Assembly: GCA_965220645.1 (NCBI GenBank)
Contig: OZ244836.1
Span: forward strand, 1,860,001 to 1,924,000
Direction of reading: 5' to 3'
DNA: 64,000 nucleotides
DNA from: Aldehydirespirator sp965220645
Lineage (GTDB): Bacteria > Actinomycetota > Acidimicrobiia > Acidimicrobiales > Aldehydirespiratoraceae
This document shows, in pieces, positions 35,850 to 45,074 of this stretch. The position numbers were made by a program, and so were the translations under genes. Under the pieces are notes generated by a model, which was not told the origin of the DNA, did not search any database, and saw nothing but the letters and a program-made list of their open reading frames with translations. Each line of letters opens with the position of its first letter. The stretch's first letter is position 1.

Positions 35850-36674
35850 CTAGCGCGCCGCTCGGGCCGTCCAGCGGCCGTGCCGGCGCTCCAGTGTGAG
35901 GTCGAGCCCGAAGCACTCTGACAGGTTGGCGCTCGTCAGCGTTTCGTCTATGGGTCCCGAGGCCAGCACCGCACCGTCTCTCAGCAGCAGGGCGTGGGTG
36001 AACCCGTCGGGTATCTCATCGGCGTGGTGGGTGACCAGCACCAGCGGCGGAGTCTCCGGGTCGGTCGCCAGGCCGCTCAGCGTGGTTATCAGCTGCTCGC
36101 GGCCTGCTAGGTCGAGCCCGGCGTTGGGCTCGTCGAGCACGATCACACCCGGGTCCTGCGACAGGGCACGCGCCAGCAGCACCCGTTGCTGCTCGCCGGA
36201 GGACAGCGTCCCGAAGCGCTGGTCGCAGCGATCTCCGCAACCGACGCGCTCCAGGGCGGCCCTGGCCCGGCCGGCGTCATGGGCATCGTAGGCATGCCAC
36301 CAAGGAGCCAGCGCGGCGTGCTTGGCCGTCATCACCACCTCGGCCGCCGTCAGCGACGGTCGCAGCATGCCGGCCATCGCCGCGCTGGTGAACCCGACCC
36401 TGGTTCGCAGCCGTCGCACGTCGGTGCGTCCCAGACGCTCACCGAGCAACTCGACGACGCCGCTCGAGGGGTGATCCCACATCGTGGCGATGCGCACGAG
36501 GGTGGTCTTGCCCGAGCCGTTCGGGCCGAGCACCACCCACCTCTGGGTTGGGTGCACCTCCCAGTCGATGTCCCCCAGCAGACGGGCGCCGTCGATCGTG
36601 CGCTGCACTCCCCGCAGGGCCAGTACGGCGCCGTCGGTGGCTGCAGGCGGCCTGGGTGCGCCCGGCGCGGTCAC
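35850..36674 (-). CDS. ABC transporter ATP-binding protein (orphan ATPase)
   Basis: A 274-residue ATPase: Walker A GPNGSGKTTL near 50, signature LSSGEQQRVLLARAL, Walker B GVIVLDEPNAGLDL and the switch His in VLVTHHADEIP. The sequence resembles the single-domain ATPases of the ModF/YlmA type, and the HADEIP box is typical of that branch. The best start is GTG 36674, which overlaps the upstream exporter stop as GTGA; the ATG-like start 21 codons earlier lies inside that gene. It is the third gene of an operon with two exporter half-transporters but has no permease of its own, so it may energise an unlinked importer or act in a non-transport role. Confidence 0.85.
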   Translation of the reverse strand: MTAPGAPRPPAATDGAVLALRGVQRTIDGARLLGDIDWEVHPTQRWVVLGPNGSGKTTLVRIATMWDHPSSGVVELLGERLGRTDVRRLRTRVGFTSAAMAGMLRPSLTAAEVVMTAKHAALAPWWHAYDAHDAGRARAALERVGCGDRCDQRFGTLSSGEQQRVLLARALSQDPGVIVLDEPNAGLDLAGREQLITTLSGLATDPETPPLVLVTHHADEIPDGFTHALLLRDGAVLASGPIDETLTSANLSECFGLDLTLERRHGRWTARAAR

Positions 36675-38623
36675 GGGGTCGCGCCGTCCCGGTCGAGGCT
36701 CTGTGCAGTTCGGGACCCTTGGGCGTGGCGCTCCCACATCCTGAACATCGTCGCGTAACGCCCGCCCAACGCCACCAATTCGCGGTGGCTGCCCATCTCG
36801 ACGATCCGCCCTGCGTCGACCACCGCGATACGGTCCGCCCGCCGGGCGGTGGCGAGGCGATGGGCAATGATCACCGCCGTGCGACTCTCCAACAGCACGT
36901 CGAGAGCCTGCTCGATCTGAGCTTCCGAGCGCAGATCGAGGTTGCTGGTGGCCTCGTCGAGCACCAGCACCCTCGGCTGGGAGACGAACGCCCGGGCCAG
37001 CGCCAGCAGCTGGCGCTCTCCCGCCGACAGCGTCGCTCCTCGCTCGTGGACGATTCCGTCGAGGCCGCCGAGACGCTCCACAACGTCCGTGATGCCGACG
37101 GCGCTCAGGGCCGCGTGCAGATCGGCGTCGCTCGCGCCGGGGCGGGCGAAGCCCACGTTGTCCCGCACCGTGCCCGCAAACAGGAAGGGCTCCTGGGATA
37201 CGACGCCGATCTGGGACCGCAGGCTCGTGAGGGTGACATCGCGCAGATCAAGGCCGTCGATGCGCACCGCGCCTGTCGTCGGGTCGTACAAGCGGGCGAT
37301 GAGGCGGGCGATGGTCGACTTGCCGGCCCCGGTCTCGCCCACCAGCGCGACCGTCTCGCCCGGCGAGACCTGCAGGCTCACGTCGTGAAGCACGCGGAGA
37401 TCGGGGCCGTATGAGAAGCAGACGTCGTCGAAGACGATCTCCCCCCGCACCGGCGCGAGGGTCGAGGCGCCTGGACGATCCGTCACGGTCGGTCTGCTGT
37501 TGAACAGCTCGCGCAGTTTGGCGATGGCCGCGCCTCCCTGCTGATAGGAGTTGTAGAGCTGCACGAGTGCCTGCACCGGAGCGAAGAAGGCGGTCAGGAA
37601 CAGCAGGTAGGCGGCGAGCTCGCCAACCGTGATCCGGCCGCTGGCGGTCATGGCTCCGCCCACGGCCAGCAGCACTGCCTGGGTAGCAATGCCGATGGCC
37701 TCGCTGCCCGGGCCGTATAGGGAGTTGGCTCGCGAGGCTCGCAGGTTGGCATCGCGGTGACGGTTCACCACCCGGTAATGCTCGGCAACGTTGGCGGCCC
37801 GTCGATCGTGCGCGGCGATCACCCGGATGCCGGCCAGCGACTCCTGCAGGTTGCCGAGCAGATCGCCGATGCGGTCGCGCACACTTCGGTAGTCGGCCGC
37901 CGCTCGTCGCCTGAACCACAGTGAGGACGCCACCGTGGGCGGAACGGCCGCGGCCAGCGTGACGAGGGCCAGCAACGGGTCGTAGTAGAACAGCAGAACG
38001 GTTATCACCGCCAGGGTCAGGCCCTGAACCGCGAAGTTGACGATGCCCTCGTTGAACAGCACCGAGAGCGCTTCGATGTCGGTAGTCATGCGGGTCAGCA
38101 GCACTCCGGCCCTCTCGCCGGTGTAGAAGTCCATTCCCTGGCGCTGCATGTGAGCGAACGTGCGGACCCGCAGACGCTCTGACAGCTGCTCGCCGAGCCT
38201 GCCCGTGAACGCCACCCGGGTCGCACCGGTTACGGCGGCCAGCACCAGCAGACCGGCATAGGCCAAGGCCGCGACTACCAGCACGCTGCGGTCGCGGGCC
38301 ACGATGCCGTCGTCCACGCCGATCTGGGTGAGCACCGGTCCGAGCTGCAGCGCGATCGTCTCGACGGCCACCAGCGCGAAGGCCATGGCGAGCCGGTAGC
38401 GATGGGGCCAGAGGAACCGGCCCAACCCGAATCGGCTGTCGGACTCGTCGCCAATGCGGGTCCAATCCAGCGGCGGGTCGGGATGATCCGGCTCGTCGGC
38501 CAGCACCCGCTCGACCCGAGACCGCAGGTTGCCGGGCACGTCCGCGTGGGGCAGACCGGCCTGGGCCGCAGCCTGGACCGAGGTCGGCCCACTGCGCATT
38601 CCAACCGGCGACTGGAACATCAC
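36671..38623 (-). CDS. ABC exporter half-transporter with catalytic-site ATPase
   Basis: A 650-residue type-IV ABC exporter: about 80 charged N-terminal residues, six membrane helices (about 85-360), and the nucleotide-binding domain with GETGAGKSTIARL, signature LSAGERQLLAL and Walker B VLVLDEATSNLD. The catalytic Glu after Walker B is present here but not in its partner (the next upstream gene). It begins at GTG 38623 or ATG 38620, overlapping the partner's stop. Together they form a heterodimeric multidrug-type exporter similar in layout to TM287/288 or BmrCD. The substrate may be a lipid, peptide or drug; nothing in the context decides. Confidence 0.88.
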   Translation of the reverse strand: MMFQSPVGMRSGPTSVQAAAQAGLPHADVPGNLRSRVERVLADEPDHPDPPLDWTRIGDESDSRFGLGRFLWPHRYRLAMAFALVAVETIALQLGPVLTQIGVDDGIVARDRSVLVVAALAYAGLLVLAAVTGATRVAFTGRLGEQLSERLRVRTFAHMQRQGMDFYTGERAGVLLTRMTTDIEALSVLFNEGIVNFAVQGLTLAVITVLLFYYDPLLALVTLAAAVPPTVASSLWFRRRAAADYRSVRDRIGDLLGNLQESLAGIRVIAAHDRRAANVAEHYRVVNRHRDANLRASRANSLYGPGSEAIGIATQAVLLAVGGAMTASGRITVGELAAYLLFLTAFFAPVQALVQLYNSYQQGGAAIAKLRELFNSRPTVTDRPGASTLAPVRGEIVFDDVCFSYGPDLRVLHDVSLQVSPGETVALVGETGAGKSTIARLIARLYDPTTGAVRIDGLDLRDVTLTSLRSQIGVVSQEPFLFAGTVRDNVGFARPGASDADLHAALSAVGITDVVERLGGLDGIVHERGATLSAGERQLLALARAFVSQPRVLVLDEATSNLDLRSEAQIEQALDVLLESRTAVIIAHRLATARRADRIAVVDAGRIVEMGSHRELVALGGRYATMFRMWERHAQGSRTAQSLDRDGATP

Positions 38624-40446
38624 TCTGGAAGCGCCAGCGTGGCTGCGCCACCGCGGTCTTCACCGATGTTCGTGGACCTGCCGGAGCGGACCGCGTCGTC
38701 GGTGGCGCCTATGTCGGTGAGCACCTCGGCGTAAGCGGGCACCGTGCTCAACAGGTCGCGGTGGCTGCCGCTGGCCGCCACCTTCCCGTCGGCGATGAAC
38801 ACCACCCGGTCGGCCAGCGCGATCGTGGACAGCCGATGGGCGATGAGGATGGTGGTGCGATGAGAGCGGCGCTGGCGCAGAGCTGAGTGGATGCGCTCCT
38901 CCACCTCGGTGTCGATGGCGCTGGTGGCGTCGTCCAGCACCAGCACCGCAGGGTTGGCGACCAGAGCGCGGGCGATGGCGAGTCGTTGGCGCTGGCCGCC
39001 CGAAATGGTCGAGCCTCTCTCGCCGAGCTTGGTGTCGGTGCCGGAGGGCATGGCCGTCACGAAGTCTCCCGCGGCGGCGTCTACCAGCGCGACGGCCACC
39101 GAGGCCTCGTCGGCGTCGGGGCGAGCGAAGGCCACATTGTCGCGAACGCTGGCCGCGAACAGGAAGGGGTCGTCGGTTACTACGGTCACGGCCCGGCGGA
39201 GATCCGAGACGCGCAAGTCCCGCACATCGACGCCGTCGACGCGCACCGCACCCCGGTCAACGTCATAGAAGCGGGGCAGCAGCCGGCCGATGGTGCTCTT
39301 CCCGCTGCCGGTGCGGCCAACGACAGCCACCGTCTCGCCGGGCTCGACGGTCAGCGAGAAGCCGTCGATCACTGAGGTGCCGTCTCCGGTGGAGTACGTG
39401 AAAGCCACATCGTCGAGTTCCACCCGGCCGGCTGGCTCCACCAGCGGCACCGCATCGGGGTGCTCGGTGATCTCGGGGGACTCGTCGAGTATCTCGAACA
39501 CCCGCTGGGCGGCCGCCGAGGCTCGTTGCCATTGAATGAGGACGAAGCCGACCATACGGAACGGGGCTGCCATGAGCAGCACGTACGCGTTGAAGGCGAC
39601 GATGTCGCCCACCGCGATGCTGCCGTCGATGGCCAGCAGACCGCCGGTGAGAAGCACCAGGGCCAATCCGAACCGGGGGAGCGACTCCATGATTGGAGCG
39701 TGGCGGGCCCGGGCGTCGGCGGTGGCCGTCCCGGCCCAGCGAAGCCGCCGAGCCGTCCGGGCCAACAGCTGTACCTGGGCCCGCTCCTGGGCGAAGGTGC
39801 GCACTACCTGGGCGCCCTGGATGTTCTCGTCCACGATCATGGCCACATCGGCCATGCGGGCCTGAGTCACCCAAGTGAGGGGGAAGACCCTGTCCCGCAG
39901 CCTGACGCCCACATACAGCACGAGCGGCAGTGGTGCCATCGCCACCAGCGTCAACGGCAGCGAGAGCACCAGCATCGAGGCGATCCCCATGGCGAGCAAC
40001 GCCAGCTGCATGGCCACCAGGGGACCGAAAGCGAACAGCAGCTGGATGGAGCGGACATCGCTGTTGGCTCGAGATATGACTTGACCCGTCTGGGTCCTGT
40101 CCCAGTAGGAGAACGAAAGCTCGGTGAGGCGCTCGTAGACGAGGTTGCGCAGGTCGGCCTCGATGCTGTGAGCGGTGCGGAACAGCCCGTAGCGGTAGGC
40201 GAAGCCCAAGACGAAGCGAGTGCCGGCCAGAACGACCAGAGCCAGCGCCCACGGCCGCAGCGCCTCCCCGGCTGCGGCCGCGTCGACCCCCCGGCCGATC
40301 ACCAGCGGCACAGCCGCGGTGGCCGCCACCGAGATTAGGCCGGCCAGCACCGAGGCCGCGAACACGGACTTGTACTCGGCCACGACCGGCAGGATCCGCC
40401 GAAGCCACCCGCGGCTGCGGTCCGGATGAAGTCCTGCCGACGACAT
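38620..40446 (-). CDS. ABC exporter half-transporter with degenerate ATPase site
   Basis: A 608-residue exporter half with six membrane helices (about 30-310), Walker A GRTGSGKSTIGRLL, signature SGGQRQRLAI and Walker B VLVLDDATSAID. Asp replaces the catalytic Glu after Walker B, which marks the non-hydrolysing site of heterodimeric exporters, while its signature motif (SGGQ) would complete the partner's active site. ATG 40446 is chosen over the TTG one codon earlier. It is the first gene of the exporter operon; the 60 bases separating it from the divergent CNNM-type gene must hold both promoters. Confidence 0.88.
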   Translation of the reverse strand: MSSAGLHPDRSRGWLRRILPVVAEYKSVFAASVLAGLISVAATAAVPLVIGRGVDAAAAGEALRPWALALVVLAGTRFVLGFAYRYGLFRTAHSIEADLRNLVYERLTELSFSYWDRTQTGQVISRANSDVRSIQLLFAFGPLVAMQLALLAMGIASMLVLSLPLTLVAMAPLPLVLYVGVRLRDRVFPLTWVTQARMADVAMIVDENIQGAQVVRTFAQERAQVQLLARTARRLRWAGTATADARARHAPIMESLPRFGLALVLLTGGLLAIDGSIAVGDIVAFNAYVLLMAAPFRMVGFVLIQWQRASAAAQRVFEILDESPEITEHPDAVPLVEPAGRVELDDVAFTYSTGDGTSVIDGFSLTVEPGETVAVVGRTGSGKSTIGRLLPRFYDVDRGAVRVDGVDVRDLRVSDLRRAVTVVTDDPFLFAASVRDNVAFARPDADEASVAVALVDAAAGDFVTAMPSGTDTKLGERGSTISGGQRQRLAIARALVANPAVLVLDDATSAIDTEVEERIHSALRQRRSHRTTILIAHRLSTIALADRVVFIADGKVAASGSHRDLLSTVPAYAEVLTDIGATDDAVRSGRSTNIGEDRGGAATLALPE

Positions 40447-40502
40447 CAAGCCAAGTTACGGGCTGGTTGGATAGATTCGCGGCTGTGAGGGCCCATCGAT
40501 CC

Positions 40503-40510
40503 GGGGAGGA
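40503..40510 (+). promoter_or_regulatory. Strong ribosome site in front of a gene without a standard start codon
   Basis: GGGGAGGA is a near-perfect anti-Shine-Dalgarno match. In the frame of the following CNNM-type gene the next codons are CCG ATA GAT ATC GCG CTG TGG; no ATG, GTG or TTG occurs until 40580. It therefore points to ATC 40520 (nine bases away), ATA 40514 or CTG 40526. Confidence 0.6.
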
Positions 40511-40519
40511 CCGATAGAT

Positions 40520-41875
40520 ATCGCGCTGTGGCTTCTGGCCGCTCTCGCGCTGATAGCAGGGACCGCCTTCTTCGTCGCCATGGAGTTCGCTCTGGTGGCG
40601 GTGGATCGGACCCGAGTGGAAGAACGGGCCGGAGCTGGCGACCGGCGGGCCCGGATCGTCCAGCGCCTGGTGGCCCGGCTGTCATTCCACTTGTCCGGCG
40701 CTCAGATCGGCATCACGGTGTCGTCGTTGCTGCTCGGCTTCATGGTCGAGCCGGCATTGGCGCCGATGATCGCGCCCGGAGTCGAGGCCCTGTTCGGGTC
40801 GGACACGCCGTGGGGCGTCTCCGTCGCGGTCGCCCTGATCCTGGCCACCGTCGTGCACATGGTGCTGGGTGAGCTCGTCCCCAAGGCCGTGGCCACCACC
40901 AAGCCCTTCGGGACCGCGGTGGCGGTGGCCGTGCCGACCACCGTTTACGGCCTGCTGGCTCGGCCGGTGGTGGTGTTCCTCAACGGTTCGGCCAACTGGA
41001 TGGTGCGCCGTCTAGGCATGGAGCCGCGCGAGGAAATGGATCCGATGCCCGACCGCGACGAACTCGAGCACCTCTTCGTCTCCTCCGGGCAGGAGGGAAT
41101 GCTCGACGAGGGCGAGGTGCGGCTGCTCACCCGGTCGATCCGACTGGCCCACAAGCAGGCGGACGACGCCATGGTGCCGAGGGTCGAGGTGATCGCCATC
41201 GAGGCCGACGCCTCGGTGGCCGATCTCGCCGAGCTGGGCGCTCGCACCGGCCACTCCCGGTTCCCGGTCATTGCGGGGCATCTCGACAACATCGCCGGAG
41301 TCGTCCACGTGAAGTCGCTGTTCGCGGTGCCAGGACCGGACCGGCCGTCCACGCCCGTGTCGCAGTTGATGCAGCCGGTGCTGGCCGTGCCCGAGTCCCG
41401 AGACCTCGACGACATGCTCGATGACCTGCGCGCCGGCGCGGGGCTGCTCGCGGTGGTGGTCGACGAGCACGGCGGTACGGCGGGGATCATCACCCTGGAG
41501 GACGTGCTGGAGGAGATCGTCGGCGAGATCGACGATGAGCACGACTCGTCCACGCCCGAGCGCACCCGCTCGGAGTCTCGGGGCTCGACGGTGCTGCCCG
41601 CGTCGCTCCATACCGACGAGGTGCTCGACGCCACCGGCTTTGCCATGCCCGAAGGCGATTACGAGACGCTGGCCGGCCTGGTGCTCGACCGGCTGGGCCA
41701 CATACCGGTGCCCGGCGAGATCGTCACCGTGGACGGCTGGCGTCTCGAGGTGGTCGCCGTCGGCGGGCTGCGTATCGCCACCGTGCGGGTGGTGGCTCCA
41801 GCCGAAGCAGGAACTCGACCAGAGGCGCAGCCCGGGCCGGCGACCGGTTCGGCAGCACCGGGGGCGTCGCCATGA
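40520..41875 (+). CDS. CNNM/CorC (HlyC) family membrane protein, first copy, non-standard start
   Basis: A roughly 450-residue protein with the DUF21 (CNNM) membrane domain, a CBS pair and a CorC_HlyC C-terminal domain. Landmarks: AFFVAMEFALVAVDRTRVEE, SGAQIGITVSSLLLG, HMVLGELVPKAVATTKP, CBS region from about 215, and VVVDEHGGTAGIITLEDVLE. Such proteins are linked to magnesium or cobalt transport. The ATG at 40580 would remove most of the first membrane helix, which is present in the paralogue at 41872 (GANAFFVAAEFALV). The frame is open and codes IALWLLAALALIAGTAFFV just upstream, so initiation is inferred at ATC 40520 or a near codon. Its stop overlaps the next start (ATGA). Confidence 0.82.
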   Translation: MALWLLAALALIAGTAFFVAMEFALVAVDRTRVEERAGAGDRRARIVQRLVARLSFHLSGAQIGITVSSLLLGFMVEPALAPMIAPGVEALFGSDTPWGVSVAVALILATVVHMVLGELVPKAVATTKPFGTAVAVAVPTTVYGLLARPVVVFLNGSANWMVRRLGMEPREEMDPMPDRDELEHLFVSSGQEGMLDEGEVRLLTRSIRLAHKQADDAMVPRVEVIAIEADASVADLAELGARTGHSRFPVIAGHLDNIAGVVHVKSLFAVPGPDRPSTPVSQLMQPVLAVPESRDLDDMLDDLRAGAGLLAVVVDEHGGTAGIITLEDVLEEIVGEIDDEHDSSTPERTRSESRGSTVLPASLHTDEVLDATGFAMPEGDYETLAGLVLDRLGHIPVPGEIVTVDGWRLEVVAVGGLRIATVRVVAPAEAGTRPEAQPGPATGSAAPGASP

Positions 41876-42930
41876 GCACGGGCACGATCGTGGCGCTGGT
41901 GGTCGCGGTGGTGATGCTGGGGGCCAACGCCTTCTTCGTGGCGGCCGAGTTCGCCCTGGTCGCGTCCCGGGCGGTCCGTCTGGAGACGGCCGCCGCCGAC
42001 GGGGACCGGCGCAGCGGCATCGCGCTGGCCGCGGTGCGCGACATACAGACCCAGCTCGCGGGGGCCCAGCTCGGGATCACCATGGCCTCGCTGGTGTTGG
42101 GCTATGTGGCTGAGCCGGCCATCGCCCATCTCATAGAGCCGGTAATCGAACTGGTCGTCGAGGTTCCCTCGGGCGTCCTGCACACGATCTCGTTCGCGGT
42201 GGCGCTGTTCGTGGTGACGACGCTGCATGTCGTGGTGGGCGAGATGGTCCCCAAGAACATGGCAATAACGGAACCCGAGTCGGCTGCCAGGCTGCTGGCG
42301 CCGGCCATGCGTGTCTACGGCGCAGTATTCAGACCGGTCATCTGGTCCCTCAACGCGGTGTCGGCCGGAATCGTGCGCCTCATGGGCATCAAGCCGGTGG
42401 ACGAGATCAACACCGCCCTCACGATCAACGAGTTCCACAGGCTGCTGGCGGGCGCCCGCGAAGAGGGCGTGATCGAGCCCACCGAGCACGAGCTGCTCTC
42501 GGGCGCGCTGGAGTTCCGTGTTCGGTCGGCCGGTTCGATGATGGTGCCTGCCGATCGGCTGGTGGCGGTGCGGAGGGGGGCGTCGGTGGCCCGTCTTGAG
42601 GATGTGGTGGCCTCGAGTGGCCACACCCGCGTTCCGGTATGGGGATCCGATCCCGACGACGTGCTGGGTTTCGTGCACGCCAAGGACCTGCTCCGCATGC
42701 CGCCCGAGGCCCGCGCCGACCCGGTGCCGCTTGAGATGGTGCGACGTATGCGGGTGGTGAGTCCCGACATGGCCGGCCGCGATCTGCTGCTCTACATGCG
42801 CCGGTCGAGGGTGCACATGGCCCTGGTGCGCAACGAGGCCGGCAAGATGCTCGGCGTCGTCACCCTCGAGGACGTTCTCGAGGCGCTAGTGGGCGACATC
42901 TTCGACGAGACCGACGACAACGGAGCCTAG
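41872..42930 (+). CDS. CNNM/CorC (HlyC) family membrane protein, second copy
   Basis: A 352-residue paralogue of the preceding protein: DUF21 membrane domain (residues about 5-185, AGAQLGITMASLVLGYVAEP and HVVVGEMVPKNMAITEP) and two CBS domains (about 205-345, RVPVWGSDPDDVLGFVHAKD and NEAGKMLGVVTLEDVLE). It lacks the C-terminal CorC_HlyC domain and is about 100 residues shorter. ATG 41872 overlaps the upstream stop as ATGA, so the two are made together and probably form a heterodimer, an arrangement common in actinobacteria. Expected role is divalent cation (Mg/Co) efflux or homeostasis gated by nucleotide binding to the CBS pair. Confidence 0.9.
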   Translation: MSTGTIVALVVAVVMLGANAFFVAAEFALVASRAVRLETAAADGDRRSGIALAAVRDIQTQLAGAQLGITMASLVLGYVAEPAIAHLIEPVIELVVEVPSGVLHTISFAVALFVVTTLHVVVGEMVPKNMAITEPESAARLLAPAMRVYGAVFRPVIWSLNAVSAGIVRLMGIKPVDEINTALTINEFHRLLAGAREEGVIEPTEHELLSGALEFRVRSAGSMMVPADRLVAVRRGASVARLEDVVASSGHTRVPVWGSDPDDVLGFVHAKDLLRMPPEARADPVPLEMVRRMRVVSPDMAGRDLLLYMRRSRVHMALVRNEAGKMLGVVTLEDVLEALVGDIFDETDDNGA

Positions 42931-43032
42931 AGGCCGAGCGGAAGCCGCGAATTCGTGAGGAGCGCGCGAGCCGCTGAGCGAGGCCGTGGCCCGAGCGGCC
43001 CGTGAGCGCAGCGAACAAGAGCGGGCATCACA

Positions 43033-43049
43033 GCGTCGCCACGCGACGC
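43033..43049 (-). terminator. Short perfect hairpin at the end of the enoyl reductase gene
   Basis: gcgtcgc (43033-43039) pairs with gcgacgc (43043-43049) with a three-base loop, just past the minus-strand stop at 43053. It lies in a 120-base gap between convergent genes that otherwise shows only GC-rich sequence. No T run. Confidence 0.3.
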
Positions 43050-43052
43050 GCT

Positions 43053-43820
43053 CTAGGCGCCGATGGCGTGGTACCCGCCGTCGGCCTGGACGACCGATCC
43101 GGTGGTGACCGGCAGCCAGTCGCTCAGCATCGCGACGATCGTGCGCGACACCCCGGCGGGGTCGGTGACGCTCCAACCGAGCGGGGCCCGCAGCGCCCAA
43201 GCGTCCTCGAATGCAGAGAACCCGGGGATGGATCGGGCGGCCATGGTCTTCATCGGCCCGGCCGAGACCAGGTTCACGCGGATGCCCTGAGGCCCCAGAT
43301 AGTTGGCCAGGTACCGGCAGGTGGACTCGAGCCCGGCCTTGGCCACACCCATCCAGTCGTAGGCGGGCCAGGCCCGGGTGGCATCGAAGTCCAGGCCCAC
43401 GATCGAGCTGCCCGCCGGCATCAGCGGGGCGACCGCGTCGGCGAGCATCTTGAGCGAGTAGGTGGAGATCTCCAGGGCCACCTTCACGTCTTCCCAGGTG
43501 GCGTCCATGAAGGTGCCGCCCAGGCAGATCTCGGGCGCGAACCCGATGGCGTGGAGGGCGCCGTCCACGTGACCCCAGCTCTCGGCCAGATGGTCGCGCA
43601 GGGCGTCGGCATGGGACGGCTCGGTCACGTCGAACTCCACCACGTCGACGCCGTCACCCAGCTTGCGGGCGGTGCGCTGGGTGAGGCGCATTCCCCGGCC
43701 GGCACCGGTCAGGAGGACCTCGGCGCCCTCGGCTAGCGCGAGCTCGGCCGCGCCGAACGCGAGCGAGGCGTCGGTCAGCACGCCGGTGATCACGATTCGC
43801 TTGCCGTCGAGTAGGCCCAT
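43053..43820 (-). CDS. Enoyl-[acyl-carrier-protein] reductase, InhA/FabI type
   Basis: A 255-residue short-chain reductase completing fatty-acid elongation. It matches mycobacterial InhA closely in layout: LLDGKRIVITGVLTDASLAF at the NADH site, LDFDATRAWPAYDWMGVAK with the catalytic Tyr and Lys near 158-165, and the C-terminal TGSVVQADGGYHAIGA. The Tyr-x6-Lys spacing is that of FabI. ATG 43820 (MGLLDGKR) is preferred over TTG 43829. Its start faces the mshC gene across 90 bases, so the two probably have back-to-back promoters. It stands apart from other fatty-acid synthesis genes. Confidence 0.9.
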   Translation of the reverse strand: MGLLDGKRIVITGVLTDASLAFGAAELALAEGAEVLLTGAGRGMRLTQRTARKLGDGVDVVEFDVTEPSHADALRDHLAESWGHVDGALHAIGFAPEICLGGTFMDATWEDVKVALEISTYSLKMLADAVAPLMPAGSSIVGLDFDATRAWPAYDWMGVAKAGLESTCRYLANYLGPQGIRVNLVSAGPMKTMAARSIPGFSAFEDAWALRAPLGWSVTDPAGVSRTIVAMLSDWLPVTTGSVVQADGGYHAIGA

Positions 43821-43909
43821 TGCCGGCAACGGTACCTTGGGAACGTGCGGCGCTACGACACAGCCCAGGCCGCGGTGGTCCGCTCGACCCGCCCTCTGGT
43901 CGGTGCAGC

Positions 43910-45037
43910 GTGAGCCTGCGCCTCTACGACACGGCGCGCGGCGCGGTGGTGGACTTCGATGCTCCGCCGGTGGTGCGCATGTACGTGTGCGGCATCACCC
44001 CCTACGACGCCACCCACCTGGGCCATGCCGCCACCTACATCACCTACGACGTGCTGCAGCGGCGCCTGCGGGACATGGGCCGCGAGACCCGCTGCGTGCG
44101 CAACATCACCGATGTGGACGACGACATCCTGGCCGCGGCCGACCGCCGCGGCGTCCACTACCTCGACCTGGCCTTCGACCAGACCGCTCGCTTCGACGAC
44201 GACATGGCCGCGCTCAACACCTTGCCGCCGGCCTCCGCGCCCAGGGCGACGTCGGCCATACCCGACATGCGCGGCTTCATTCACGCGGCCCTGCAGCGGG
44301 GCTACGCGTACCGCGCCGGCGGCAGCGTGTACTTCGACACGCAGGCCTTCGACGGCTTCGGTTCGCTTTCAAGGTTCGGGCGCGACCACATGATCGGGCT
44401 GGCCCGGCAATGGCGCGACGACCCGGACGACCCGGCCAAGCGGGATCCGCTCGACTTCGTGCTGTGGCAGCGGTCCCGCCCGGGCGAGCCGTCCTGGGAG
44501 TCTCGCTGGGGTCCGGGGCGGCCCGGCTGGCATGTCGAATGCTCGACGCTGGCGCTGCGAGAGCTAGGCGAGACCATCGACCTGCACGGCGGGGGAGTGG
44601 ACCTGCTCTACCCGCACCACGAATGCGAGCGAGCCCAGTCCGAGGCGGTCACGGGGAAGCCGTTCGCTAGACACTGGCTCCATCAGGCTCTGGTCCACTA
44701 CCAGGGCTCCAAGATGTCGAAGTCGCTCGGGAACCTGGTGTTCGTGCACGATCTGCGACGCCGCCACGAGCCCATGGCCATCCGCCTGGCCCTCATGTCG
44801 CAGCACTACCGCACCCCATGGCCCTGGCACGACGCGCTGCTGGAAGAAGCCGAGCACCGGCTAGCCCTGTGGCGCAGCGCTCCCCGCGACGGCAACGACT
44901 CCGGCCTGCTCGACAAGGTGCGCCAACACCTCGACGACGACCTCGACGTCCCCGCCGCCCTCGCCGCCGCGGACGCCGCCGCCCAGTCCGGCCACTCGAT
45001 GCACCTCGCCGCCACTCTCTTAGGCGTCACCCTCTAG
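43910..45037 (+). CDS. mshC: Cysteine:glucosaminyl-inositol ligase (mycothiol synthesis)
   Basis: A 375-residue class I synthetase-like enzyme that joins Cys to GlcN-inositol, the third committed step to mycothiol. It differs from cysteinyl-tRNA synthetase by the hallmark MYVCGITPYDATHLGHAATY, the short length and the missing anticodon-binding domain. The zinc and cysteine site (MYVCG, HVECS, HHECE) and KMSKSLGN are all present. I chose GTG 43910 (VSLRLYDT); a TTG 30 codons earlier would overlap the divergent enoyl reductase start. Family members often have about 20 residues before the LRLYDT strand, so the longer form is not excluded. This gene is a strong marker of an actinobacterial origin. 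Confidence 0.92.
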   Translation: MSLRLYDTARGAVVDFDAPPVVRMYVCGITPYDATHLGHAATYITYDVLQRRLRDMGRETRCVRNITDVDDDILAAADRRGVHYLDLAFDQTARFDDDMAALNTLPPASAPRATSAIPDMRGFIHAALQRGYAYRAGGSVYFDTQAFDGFGSLSRFGRDHMIGLARQWRDDPDDPAKRDPLDFVLWQRSRPGEPSWESRWGPGRPGWHVECSTLALRELGETIDLHGGGVDLLYPHHECERAQSEAVTGKPFARHWLHQALVHYQGSKMSKSLGNLVFVHDLRRRHEPMAIRLALMSQHYRTPWPWHDALLEEAEHRLALWRSAPRDGNDSGLLDKVRQHLDDDLDVPAALAAADAAAQSGHSMHLAATLLGVTL

Positions 45038-45074
45038 CTGCGCTGACTGCCCTCCGGTCCTCGTTGTGTTGGGG

